Source: Cydia pomonella (Eukaryota; Arthropoda; Insecta; Lepidoptera; Tortricidae). From it: DNA of 64,000 nucleotides. The stretch covers positions 19,262,357-19,326,356 of the forward strand of contig NC_084710.1 of assembly GCF_033807575.1 (NCBI RefSeq), given 5' to 3'. The notes under the pieces are model-generated. The model did no database searches and was not told the origin of the DNA. It worked only from the letters and a program-made list of their open reading frames with translations. Position numbers and translations under genes: made by a program. Below, in pieces: positions 32,118-42,460 of this stretch; the first letter of the stretch is position 1, and each line of letters opens with the position of its first letter.

Positions 32118-35100
32118 CTCGTCCTGTGACACATAGGCCTCTTCCAGTTTCTTCCATTCCTTCCCGTCGATAACTTTTGTGGGCCATTCTGTTCCTCCGA
32201 TTTTCTTGATGTCACTTCCTCATATTAACCACCACCATTGGCTACCTTGCTTCCTTTACGACAAGATGTGGGGAGTAGTCTGTTATTATTTTCGTGTATT
32301 TATCCTGTGATACACTGGGTATACTCATTCGCGTACTATGCGGTTTCAGAGGAATATCTTCTCGCGAATGTGTAGTTGAATGAACTCCTTGCCGAGGTTT
32401 TCTCGAGGGATTACAATAGGTATCCCCATATTGTAAGTGGCAGCAACGCGCATGAGATACCCCAAATAGTGCCAACTCACAAGATTAGTGCTGTTCCTAG
32501 CTGTCAAAATACAATATGGGGGCCCTCTACATTATTGGATATCGCTTACAAGGGCCGTGTTTGTCCGTCCGGGCGCGGAACGTTTCATCCCCGTGAAAGG
32601 GAAGTCACAAAGAGGCACTTGCGAGTTCATTCTGCGAAGGAGATCGACAAAAACTGTCTTCCGGCGAGTAAATAGCGGCAGTCCATTAGAGCTGGGGCTA
32701 GTGATGCACCGTGACGTGAAATTTCCCGTTAACAGGTATGGGAATTTCCGGCTCGAGGAATATTGATTTCGAAGATTTTCTTAATAAACAAAAACGTAGG
32801 TACTTGTGTGTTGTATCGAAAAATCTTTTCAAAAGGTTATCTACAGACGTCAATTTCTAATATTTATATAGTGTTTTCACATCTTTGCGTGAATTCTGTT
32901 ATGCAAATTGTCTCGGAAAAAGATAGAGCAGCTCATAAGCTATTAGAACGACCTCCATGTCCCCATAGTGTTCCGGTGGTAGTTTTGAAGATGCCAATTT
33001 TAGTCGGATCTTTCGGATTTTTCTCCTATGCCCATGTTACAAAGAACAGCCAATGGTGATATTATTCATTCTCTTTTTTAATGGTATCTTACATAAATTG
33101 AAAGCCCCTACAAAAGTTAAAAAAAAGTGCCGGGTTTTTTCAAACGTTTCTTTCCAGTAATCCTCTTTTTATCGTTTTTTTCTGTACCACGTCCATTTAA
33201 GTACACACGACACGCATTCCCGAGACAAGTAATATTTCCGTGATATATAATATTCGCGAAGCCCACCACTACCTGAGCGGGTCGAGGGTAACGTGTTCTG
33301 AACAAATCGAATCAGTGGAGGGCGCGGCCCATTATGCAGATTTTTCATTAGTGGGAAACTCAAACAGCACCCGCGGCTTGGCTTGGCGGCGCTCTTCAAA
33401 AGATTACCACTTTCCTATGTGAATACTGAATATCATAATAGTTGTTAAGTCATAACCTCACAACTGCTTTGCAACAAATTATAGTTCAGTTGTTCGTTTA
33501 CAGTTGATAATCGCTGAAACGATGTCAGACATTAAAAATATATGATGGTACACGCAAACACGTATGAACAAGTTGGACAGTTGCATAGTCCTGCTAAGTA
33601 CGTGCGTTGTACGTGTTTTTTAACGTAGGTAACATTTTGCTACTGTTTAATAATTTCTTAAACGGGCAAATAGCTTCCGCATAATCAAAACACTCATCTT
33701 AATCCTAAGGAAAAACCGTCGAAAAAAGGAAAAAAGTCTCGCAGAATCGTCGTTTTTGCATTATCGATGCGTTCCCTCTCTCGTTTTTTCGCTCTTTATC
33801 TTCGTAAATTTTAATTTTACGGATTGCTAGTTCGCATTTCGTATCGTCAACGTCACTGTAATCAAGATTAACGTCTACTGTCCTGGGGACGTGTTCTGGA
33901 AGCTTGCCGGTCGGAGGCGAGCCGAATGCTGTAAAGAGCCCAGCGTAAGGCAGCTGTCCAATTAGTGGAGATAAGTAAAGAAACAAGTGATAGACTATTT
34001 TCTTTTTGCACGGCTTCGAATAGCTTCAGCCTTCAGAGACCCCGTTTATGTACATGTCGTGGCAAGATCTTAGAATTGCTCATTTCATGATGTGGCAATT
34101 TCAATAAACCTAACCTAATCATAGGTATCATGAAGTGATCAAGTGTAAAACGGCATTTCAAGAAATGATCAAATTTGCTCAAACAACTGCTTCTGGATTT
34201 GAGGAGGATATGACACAGTCTTTAGGTCAAATAGTAAATGTGGTCCCTCGAAAGCTCATATTTTGCAACGTCTACGCCCTCATGACGAATCCGCAAATAA
34301 CCAGCACTGGGTCACCTTAGTATTCGACTATCCTGTGGCCAGTAAGCTGTTTTAACAATATCCCTGCGTAGCTGTCTGTGTCGTGCGAGCGCTCGCCCTA
34401 ATCGATCAATGACAGAGCGTCAATTTGACACCGCAGACGCGTGCAGACTATGTATTTCCGTCCCTTTGCGGGCGATCGACTCCAGCGATCCAGATTCAGT
34501 GGACTCGAGAGATTAGATGCGAATATCATTCTCATTTTAGAGAGACAAGTCAAATGACTTAATTACTTCAGGTAGGCAAAATTAGAGGGTAGACTAGAGC
34601 GCTTCCTCTCTTTTGTTTTTAAGGGGTAGTTAGAGGTTGAATAGTCGGTTAAATTTGAAACTGATTTAGCAAGGCCGAGTAATCCCAAAATCTTGTCATG
34701 CGGCGTCGCCCGAAACTAATATGCAAGGTACTTCATGTATTGCTGCCATTACAACCTCACTACAAGTGAGTAAGATGCTTGCTGGCGGTAGGTTAGCCAC
34801 CATCGGGCCACCATTTTAAAAACCGGCTATTGCAATGTTTGATCAATGTTGAGCATCTTCATCTTCGCCAGTGTTGCCGGTAGAAAGTGTCAACTAACTG
34901 TATCTTTTGATTTTATTTGAAAGGCCCTGGTATATAAACACTGGTTTAGCTTAAGTGATAGGTCGCTAAGCGCTGTTAATAGAAGCCCAGGGTCCGACGT
35001 CTCCAGGATCACCTGAATTTCAAACCGAAATGGATCGGCTTTTAATTCACTTAATGGACGACCTTTTTGGAAAGTGTTTTTGTATGATTAAACCCTTTTT

Positions 35101-35320
35101 TATTCAGGCCCTGGTATTTAGGGACAATAGCATTGATTTTCAATGTAAATAAATGGAGGCTTTTGTTTTTTTTCGGATGGAAGGGAATGGTTCACTTAAC
35201 GCCAACTGATTTGATGAGACTGGGAGATTTATGAAGTGACTAAGTGTTTTTGAATTAATACTTAATTTCCTAAATTTGCTAACTTTTTGTGTTTTGTGCG
35301 AGCCGCGATGCAATATATTT
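32118..35320. other. Gene-poor stretch; no gene supported
   Basis: GC-richer patches at about 32530-32710 and 33240-33400 stand out and carry several short overlapping frames, none with recognisable domains. A 93-residue minus frame at 33705-33986 has a charged segment (VDVNLDYSDVDDTKCELAIR) that looks somewhat protein-like, without any family match. Around 34930 and 35107 the words GGCCCTGGTAT recur as a short direct repeat. Otherwise nothing. Confidence 0.3.
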
Positions 35321-35324
35321 ACTC

Positions 35325-35374
35325 AAAAATAAACTATTGCGATATGAATCTTCATGTCGCAAAAGTTTATTTTT
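35325..35374. repeat. 24-bp near-perfect hairpin with 2-nt loop
   Basis: Left arm 35325-35348 (AAAAATAAACTATTGCGATA...) pairs with right arm 35351-35374 with two mismatches. It lies just left of another inverted-repeat element. Confidence 0.75.
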
Positions 35375-35400
35375 ACTTACTTTTGGTGTTATTTATCTCA

Positions 35401-35506
35401 GACTAGTCAAAAGGAAAAATTAAGAACAAAAGTATTTAAGTAAACTGATGTTTCGCTACATAAAGTTTGTGTAGCAAAACATCTATTTAATACTTCTCCA
35501 CTAGTC
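35401..35506. mobile_element. MITE-like fold-back element, GACTAGT ends
   Basis: GACTAGT and ACTAGTC form the ends. Inside, GATGTTTCGCTACA pairs with TGTAGCAAAACATC, and AAGTATTTAA pairs with TTAATACTT. The whole 106 bp folds into one interrupted stem. No coding capacity. The target duplication is unclear. Confidence 0.6.
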
Positions 35507-35509
35507 TAT

Positions 35510-37140
35510 ACTCCGAACCAAAACTTTTTCAATATTACACTGAGTTAATACTAAAACTACAAAAAATCCTAACACGCACATTTGTGTTAACACGTGTCCT
35601 AATATAGAATTCATAATTACATACATATTCAATAAATCAGACAAATAGGTCGACAGGCCGTAGTTACAGTGGGAATGAATAAATAGGTCACTAAGCTACG
35701 AGTACAATACAAACACACAACTTAAACCGACATTAGGCGTCAAATTATAACGCCCCTGTTTACTTGACGAGGATTGTCCTTAAGTTATACATACAGGGTA
35801 TATTCAGTTGAGCGAAAACATGTTAAAGTTTAAGAGATTCGGAAATTTCTTAAGATTCACGAGGTCTGCAGCTGCAGGAACGATGCTTTCCGAAGCACCG
35901 TAAAAGGCGAAAATAAAGTTTTATCCTTGTTTTGCTAACAAAAAATTTATATCAGTCTGAGAAATCATCATCTGAGTGCTAACTAAAATTTGATTATACG
36001 TACAGAGCATTATATATATGTGAATTCAAACCACTTTAGGTAAGGTTGATCTGTTGGAAATGTTTGTTGGACATAAGCAGCTACCCGACTAGATATTTTG
36101 GCTGGCTGAACCAATTTCATTTGTCTACTGACCAAAACGGGAACATTTACCGATTTAATGATACCTCATTAAACAATTTAACTTGATCACCGAAATTTTC
36201 TCATGTCTCGGTCAGGCAGTTTCCGATAACGGTAGTCATTATAGATGTCCGCACATTGCCGTTTTTACCCTGCGTTAGGAGGAGGGTAATGTTTTTCGAA
36301 TGTATTTAGCTATGTCCATTTCATTGGCATGCCCTACAGCCCAAACGGCTGGACGGTTTTTGACATATGAGGTGTCGTTGAATTCGTCAGAATTGTGGTA
36401 CATGGGCTATATAAATCTGGAAAATGGTGCCCGCATATGAAAAATAGGGGTATTTTTTTGCAATGTATTAAATGAAAGCTAGTGAAAAGACCATTTCAAG
36501 AATATATGTAACAGTCGGGTTTTTGTTTTTAAAATTACTAATTTACTTGTTACTCTGGAAATGTACCTCCACTATACTAACCGCAAACCAAGAGCATGTT
36601 ACTATATCTTTCACTGTTACTAAGACTGCAAGTGTGCATGAGGAGTTTTACGACAGTCGTTTGTGGTTTGCGGATAGTTCAGTCCCTGTGGCTTTCAAAA
36701 TTGCGCATCTCTCATTGTACTATTGCGGTGATGCAACTATCAGCCTTTGTATCGATTACCGCATATTTGTCACAGGGGCATTGTGCCGGGCCATCGGCGC
36801 GTGGACTTTGTTGGTTGCGTGGTTGCATGTCGGCAATGAATTGGCCATTCAGCTCGACAAACCGTCCACACTGTTAATTGACAACTGTTCAACCTTATTG
36901 CAAACACATAAAGTCCACCGATGATCAGTGCTAGTATCTACAGAAGGCCTGATGCATAGAGTTTTATGGCTCAGTCACGCACACATTTACTATGTTCAAT
37001 TGATGAAAAGTGATACAGTTGCAATATCGGTTGGGCACAACACAAGATATGAAAAACGCAATTCTAAAATAATTTGAATACTCTATTGCTTATAACAAAA
37101 CGAATCGTAATAAGCCTTAAGACTCCAATGGCGACTATAC
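35510..37140. other. Intergenic stretch; no gene supported
   Basis: The only sizeable frame is 36472-36924 (+, 150 residues, with a hydrophobic N-terminal segment). It has no family motif, and an overlapping second frame is open too. I treat it as chance. Confidence 0.3.
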
Positions 37141-37242
37141 CGCCATCAGATATATCGGAGCGGTCCATTTGCTCACAAATATCTGAACACGCCTTCATTG
37201 TTAAGGCGTCAGAGTGCGTGTTCAGATATTTTTCTGATGGCG
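37141..37242. repeat. Nested inverted repeat (cruciform-forming)
   Basis: The outer arms CGCCATCAGA (37141-37150) and TCTGATGGCG (37233-37242) are exact reverse complements. The inner arms AAATATCTGAACACGC (37177-37192) and GCGTGTTCAGATATTT (37216-37231) are also exact, and GCCTT/AAGGC pairs in the loop. It is probably a small fold-back transposon. Confidence 0.75.
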
Positions 37243-38440
37243 ACTGTACGTTTAAAAAGATTGTATGCATATCTGCCACCATCCTAGTGTAAAAGGCCCC
37301 ACAATTGTTAGATTTTATTCTCAGAAATTTGAACCAAACTAGATCAACATTGGGTTTTTTAAGGACGCGATCGAGACAAAAGCGAAAACAAAAAGCAGAG
37401 CCCTAAATCACGTTTTACTTGCTTGAAACAAGACTGTTAAGTGCTTAATTGTCGGACGAGTTCGTGATCAGAATCTGTCCAACTTTCATCATTTTAGCTA
37501 ACCCGTCATTATGCTGTAAGGCCGTTGGAGTTATGGAAGTTTTACGAAAAAGGTATTCAGCGGCAACCGATTAATTACTAATTTGGTTAAATTAATTTAA
37601 TAGATGTAAAAGTCTATCCACATCACATTTACTTTTTTCAGAACAACGTTTCCAACTAACAACGTCACAAAAATTATCTGATGTTTCCGTGTTGCAGTGA
37701 TGGCTCACAAAAGTGCGGTGTGGATGCACAATAATATTTTGAATTATGAATATTATGGAATGACCATCGAGCTTGGATACATCTAAAACAGTGCAGTGTA
37801 GTGTAGTGTATAATATAAAGAAGCGATTACATTGTGAGGTAAAATAAACCACTCCATAGTTATTATGTTTTAAAGCAATGAAGGGCTCGCGGTATCCCAC
37901 ATCCCGCAGCAACGCAACGTTGGTTTATTTGTTATTTGTTCAGCGTATCTATTCAGAACAACGTTTGCTTCGACTCTGCTGGCTCCAGTATTACTTTATT
38001 ATTAAGAGTTGAAACAACTATGCAATTTCGAGAGATTTGAGTTCAACAAGTCCAAAATCGAATAAATCGTTGCGACCACTATCACCTTTAACCCTTTGAA
38101 CGCCACGCTTGTCGTTTGCGGCGCATCCTGGAATGGACGAAGGTTGATTTAGGGCTATAGCCGCGCGCATCAGTCGTCTTTGACGGTCAAAATGTTAATG
38201 ACTAGAGCTGGATAGGTCAATAGTACTAGTAGCCTGGGATGTTCAGTTTGCAGTTCATGTTGAGCGATCAATTTGCGTCCAGTGCTATTAACAATAAATA
38301 AAGCGTTCTCACGACGACAGTAGATGCACTGCTGACAACGATTCCTGTATGAGAAAATGAGTATTGAATTGCGAACATGAAATAACGGCACGGTTTGGCC
38401 GCTCAACCTCGTGTTTGAATCGAGCAAATGTTCTCCGAGC
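37243..38440. other. Intergenic stretch; nothing recognised
   Basis: The 106-residue minus frame at 37592-37912 has no recognisable domain. Nothing else is seen. Confidence 0.3.
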
Positions 38441-38444
38441 ATTT

Positions 38445-38785
38445 TTCGCAGGCGAGGCATATATATACCTTGTGAATACTAGCCCTGGACAGCGCAGTCG
38501 GAAGTTCGTGCTGCGCGCGGATCGCACCTCGCTTCCGACATAATTATGCCATCATAATCCGTGTTTGCCTGTTGTTTTTGTACTGTATTATAGTAATGTA
38601 GGCATCCCATGATATTTTCGTAAGTGAGGCATAAGCGTTGTGAATACCAGCCCTGGACAGCGCAGTCGGAAGTTCGTGCTGCGCGCGGATCGAGCCTCGC
38701 TTCCGACATGATACTGCCATCATAATCAGTACTCACTTTGTTTGCCTGTTGTTTTTGCACCGCTTCATGGTAATGTATGTTAACC
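38445..38785. repeat. Two-copy tandem duplication, period about 168 bp
   Basis: AGCCCTGGACAGCGCAGTCG, GAAGTTCGTGCTGCGCGCGG, CTCGCTTCCGACAT, GCCATCATAATC and GTTTGCCTGTTGTTTTTG occur in order twice, starting at 38481 and 38649. The core of about 65 bp is nearly identical; the spacer is less so. The minus-strand frame 38479-38760 spans both copies and repeats its own peptide, so it is a by-product of the duplication. Confidence 0.85.
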
Positions 38786-38989
38786 TATGGAACGTGGCTC
38801 GAGGCGTCTATAGGTCTTATTGTATTTCACAGTATTTTGTTTTGTAGACACGTTTGAGACAAAGTGGTAAGACGTGTTAAAAGGTATAAAAAAGCATTGA
38901 ACGTCTTATTACATACTGAATTGCTTATTCAAACCATTTACAAGTAATTACTCGTAGTTAATTAGTCCTCGGCTTAATACTGTGAGATG

Positions 38990-39239
38990 TAAGGTAGTAT
39001 GAACCTTCTCATCGAATTTAAACCGTCGTGAGACATACTAACATTAAACTAATTTTACGGTTGACACTCACGTGTTTTTAGTCACTCGCGCGACATGTTT
39101 TGGAGAACCTAGGTCCTCTTTCTCAAGCACTAACATTGCGAGCAGCGTTCACGACGGCCGTGCTTCGCGTACTGCTCCGCGCCGCGTCGCAAGCTGCGCG
39201 CGCGATGAGAGAACCGGTTAGGGGAGGTCTTATGAACCT
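38990..39239 (+). repeat. Left part of the dispersed repeat into which the R1-clade element inserted
   Basis: This stretch contains CGTGAGACATACTAACATTA, CACTCACGTGTTTTTAGTCA, CTCGCGCGACATGTTTTGGA and GCAAGCTGCGCGCGCGATGA, ending with the 15-bp target AGGTCTTATGAACCT (39225-39239). I recall this motif order as a dispersed lepidopteran repeat. Its right part resumes after 45838. The start is approximate. Confidence 0.55.
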
Positions 39240-39724
39240 GGGGTGCGGGATTGGTAGACCTCCTCGTGGTGCACCCTGGGAGGGGGAGGATAGCCGCTCA
39301 GTTGCGCGTTCGCTATTCTCCCTCTGCGAACTACCAGTCACAGTGTGGTCATGGCAGTCGAGTCTTCTCCTGCGTTGGCTTAGTGCCGTGTTTGTTGTGG
39401 CTGGCTGCTCCCGACATGCCTCAGCTAATCTGAGGTGTCAGGGGATGCAGCCGTCTTAGAGGTGGTGCGATTGCATCGTTGGATGTCGGGGCCCTATTTA
39501 GGGCCAGCGGCCGCTTTGGCGGCGTGGGATGGCGAGCCTTCAAGGCTTGCGGCGCGGCGGGTCTGGCGGTCACGGTCATGTGGCTGCTGGGTGGGTTTCG
39601 GCCTCCCGTCGGGCAACCCGTAACCCGCACTGACCGGGCCGGGGGCGCTGCTCACTGAGAGTAGCGCTGCGTGGAGAAAACCACTATAATAAATCCCCAA
39701 TCCCAAGGTGAGCGGATCGTGCCG

Positions 39725-42458
39725 ATGGGATGCATGGCTGGAGGGAGTCCAGTGCCTAGCGTGCGGGGGAGCTCACCCCCGAAAAAAGAGACAACGATGT
39801 GGAGCATTGGTATTATAATGAAGGCTGATTGCGAAAATATTCCCCTGGCGGGTCTCCAAGAGGAGGAAGCCCGTCCGCTCACTTCGGTGGGCGGCTGCCC
39901 TCCGTATGCAGGGGTGGGCAACAATCGCCTCGTAGGCCGGCACGGTGCCGGTCTCCGTGAACACAACCTTGGCGCAACGAAAACGGACTCTGATACAATT
40001 TGGAATCAGGACCTTGACGAATGGAAGGTGAAGGACTGCGACCCGATGTCGCACTCCAACACCAATGACCTTTGCGTGGACGCGGGAGAGTGCTCAAATG
40101 ATAATTTGGGCACTCTAAGACTGAGAGGTGGCGGTTCGCCTTCGCGAAATTCCAGGGGACGGTTCACTCGTGGATCGGTCCCTAATGGATCTAAAGAAGG
40201 TACGACGGGGCCGACGGGGCCTCCATCAGACGCGGAGGTTTCAGAAACCTCAACAAACACAAGGAGCCGGAGTCGACCTAGTAGTAGGCAAAATAGAGGG
40301 ATAAAAAGAGATAAAAAGAAGGATAAAGGGGAGGGTACTGGTACAGAGGAACAAAATAGTGAAAAATCGAATGACGAATCTGAAAAGGAGGAGGGAAGGG
40401 GATACATGGGGGGAGGAGGGGGGGATTCACGCTCACCATCCCCGACTGCATCCTCAGGGTTCAGACTCCGATTCAGGTTGGCAGACGGTGGCGATAAGCG
40501 CTTGTCAGGGGCCTCCTCAAACGAGGGAGATGGCTCGGAGGTGGATAACTCACTGATGGAGATACAGGAGGCTAACCTGAAAAGGCCGAAGCGCAACAGC
40601 GACGAAGATGCTCCAGAGCGCAAGAAGAACGCCGCTCAAAGAGGCCAGGCAATGGGGGCTTACGTTGGCCTTCAAGCAGCAAAAGCCAGGCTGCAGGAGG
40701 CACAGTTTGACGACCTTGAGAGGGACGCCAATAGAGATCCCTCGTATGCCCCAAGGAAGAAGCGCGGTGCTGCGCAACGTCCGGCGCCGACTAACACAAC
40801 GTCACTGGCAGACGAAAACAGCTGTGGGGGAGACCCTGTGGAACGGGTGCGGCGATGTGCCCAAACGATTATGGGGGAGGCTGCGAAAAGCCACAACCTA
40901 AAGGGAGATGTCTGGGGTCGCATGAATAGGGCATGCAAGGAACTGCTGGAAGTAGCGGACTCCCTGGGCGAGACGGAAATTGTCCGCTCTTTAAGGGCGG
41001 ACAATAAAAGGATGAAGGAGCAATTAGCGCAGCTGCAGACCGAGACCAAAGCGTTGCGCAGAGCGTTCTCTGAACGGGAACCCCCGGCTGCTAGTCTACC
41101 TGCAACGGAGATAAACATGACCACGCTGTTGCAGGAAATGACTACTCGAATGGAAGCAAGCCTGGGTGAGTTCAGGAGAGAGATGGTCATCTCGTTGGGC
41201 GAGAAAATCAACGCCCGCATTGAAGGTATTGAGCACCGCCTTCTGCCCGAACCCACCCTGCGGCCTCCTCTAGCGGCGGATCGGAAAGCAGCAGAGGCAG
41301 CGAGGCGGACGCTGTCGCAACCTGCTAGGGCAAATGTGGTTCCTAAGCCATCGGCTAGAGCTACTAAGAGCAATCAGCCCACGACGAAAGCCGCAAATGT
41401 GTCACGCCCAGCACAGTCCCAGCCGGTGCCAATGCCGCGTGCCCTGGCACGGAAGCAACCGGATGCAGCACCACAACAACAGGAGGTCCAGCCCATAGCC
41501 ATCGCCCCTGCTCCAACCGCCTGGACGCAGGTGGTGAAGAAGAAGAAGAAAAAGAAGAAGGCTAAGAAAAAGGCTCCAACCAGAGGGAAGACTGCCCCGA
41601 AGACGTCTCCTGCCTCACCTCCCAAGCTGAAGCGGTTTAACGCCCCGAAATCAGCGGCGGTTGTGGTTACCCTCAAACCGGGGGTTGAGACCGACTACAA
41701 GGCAGTAATGAAGGTGGCCACAACAATTAAGTTGGCGGAATTGGGCCTAGAAGCCGTTAAAGTGAGGAGCTCTGCGGGTGGCGCCCGCCTTATTGAAGTC
41801 CCTGGAACAGACAGTGGACCCATGGCGGATAACCTAGCTGACAAGCTTCGGAGCCTTGTCGGGGAAGTGGCCGAGGTCCACAGGCCGTTCAAGACGGCCG
41901 AAATTCGAGTATCTGGCTTCGATGAATCGGTCACGTCGGAAGCCGTCCAAACGGCCGTGGCGGAGAAGGGAGGATGTCCACCCGGTCAGATCCGTATGGG
42001 CAGGATGCGTATGGCAACCAACCAAACAGGGTCCGTTATTGCAGTCTGCCCGGTAACGGCGGCTAATACGGTCATCGCTGCTGGCCGGCTATTGGTTGGA
42101 TGGACATCGGCAAAAGTGGAGGCTCTAAGCCCGCTACCGCTACCGCTGCTACAGGTGCATGGGAACGGGGCATACCCGAGCGCTCTGCCCCTCACCAGTC
42201 GACAGGAGTGGGTTGTGCTACCGATGTGGTAAAACTGGCCACACAACGAGGGAGTGCGAGGCGGACAAACCGTGGTGCGCGGTATGCCACCACGCCAAAC
42301 TACCGGCGGGGCATGTAATGGGGGGACCGTCGTGCACCCCCCCACACACAAGAGGAAGGTTGGCTACAACAAAAACTGCGGCAGCCAGACCCCGCCAGGA
42401 GCTCCCAATGGAGAATGAGGCACAGAACCAAGGCGAGGAACAAAATATGGAACTTTAA
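39725..42458 (+). CDS. R1-clade ORF1 (Gag-like, RNA-binding), broken by one frameshift
   Basis: The first in-frame ATG is at 39725, and a later one at 40046 could be the true start. The protein has a charged, Ser/Gly-rich N-terminal third, a helical heptad-like segment (about residues 370-450), a lysine run (about 605), and two RRM-like folds (about 640-790). This frame stops at 42232. The zinc knuckles lie one frame over: CYRCMGTGHTRALC, CYRCGKTGHTTREC, and CAVC...H...C, ending with QNMEL and the stop at 42456-42458. The shift lies near 42120-42150, in a CCGCTA-type triplicate, and equals one extra base (or two missing). Gag knuckles bind element RNA in the RNP, so this copy would lack them unless frameshifting occurs or the base is an assembly error. 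Confidence 0.85.
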
Positions 42459-42460
42459 TG
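42456..42460 (+). promoter_or_regulatory. TAATG stop-start junction between ORF1 and ORF2
   Basis: The ORF1 stop TAA (42456-42458) shares its last A with the ORF2 ATG (42458-42460). In the R1-clade element SART1 this UAAUG arrangement is known to drive ORF2 translation by termination-reinitiation. The same mechanism is inferred here. Confidence 0.8.

Noticed and set aside
33705..33986. 93-residue minus-strand frame with a charged, protein-like segment
   Set aside because: No family resemblance, and the termini of the frame look like random AT-rich translation. It could hide an exon but cannot be supported from sequence alone.
36472..36924. 150-residue open frame with a hydrophobic N-terminal stretch, possible small membrane protein gene
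   Set aside because: In AT-rich DNA of this length one such frame is not unexpected. A second overlapping frame is open, no domain is recognisable, and there is no supporting splice or transcript evidence.
39671..39724. Extension of the R1 ORF1 upstream of 39725
   Set aside because: The codon at 39671 is GTG, not ATG. The first ATG in that frame is at 39725, and there is no reason to assume a non-ATG start.
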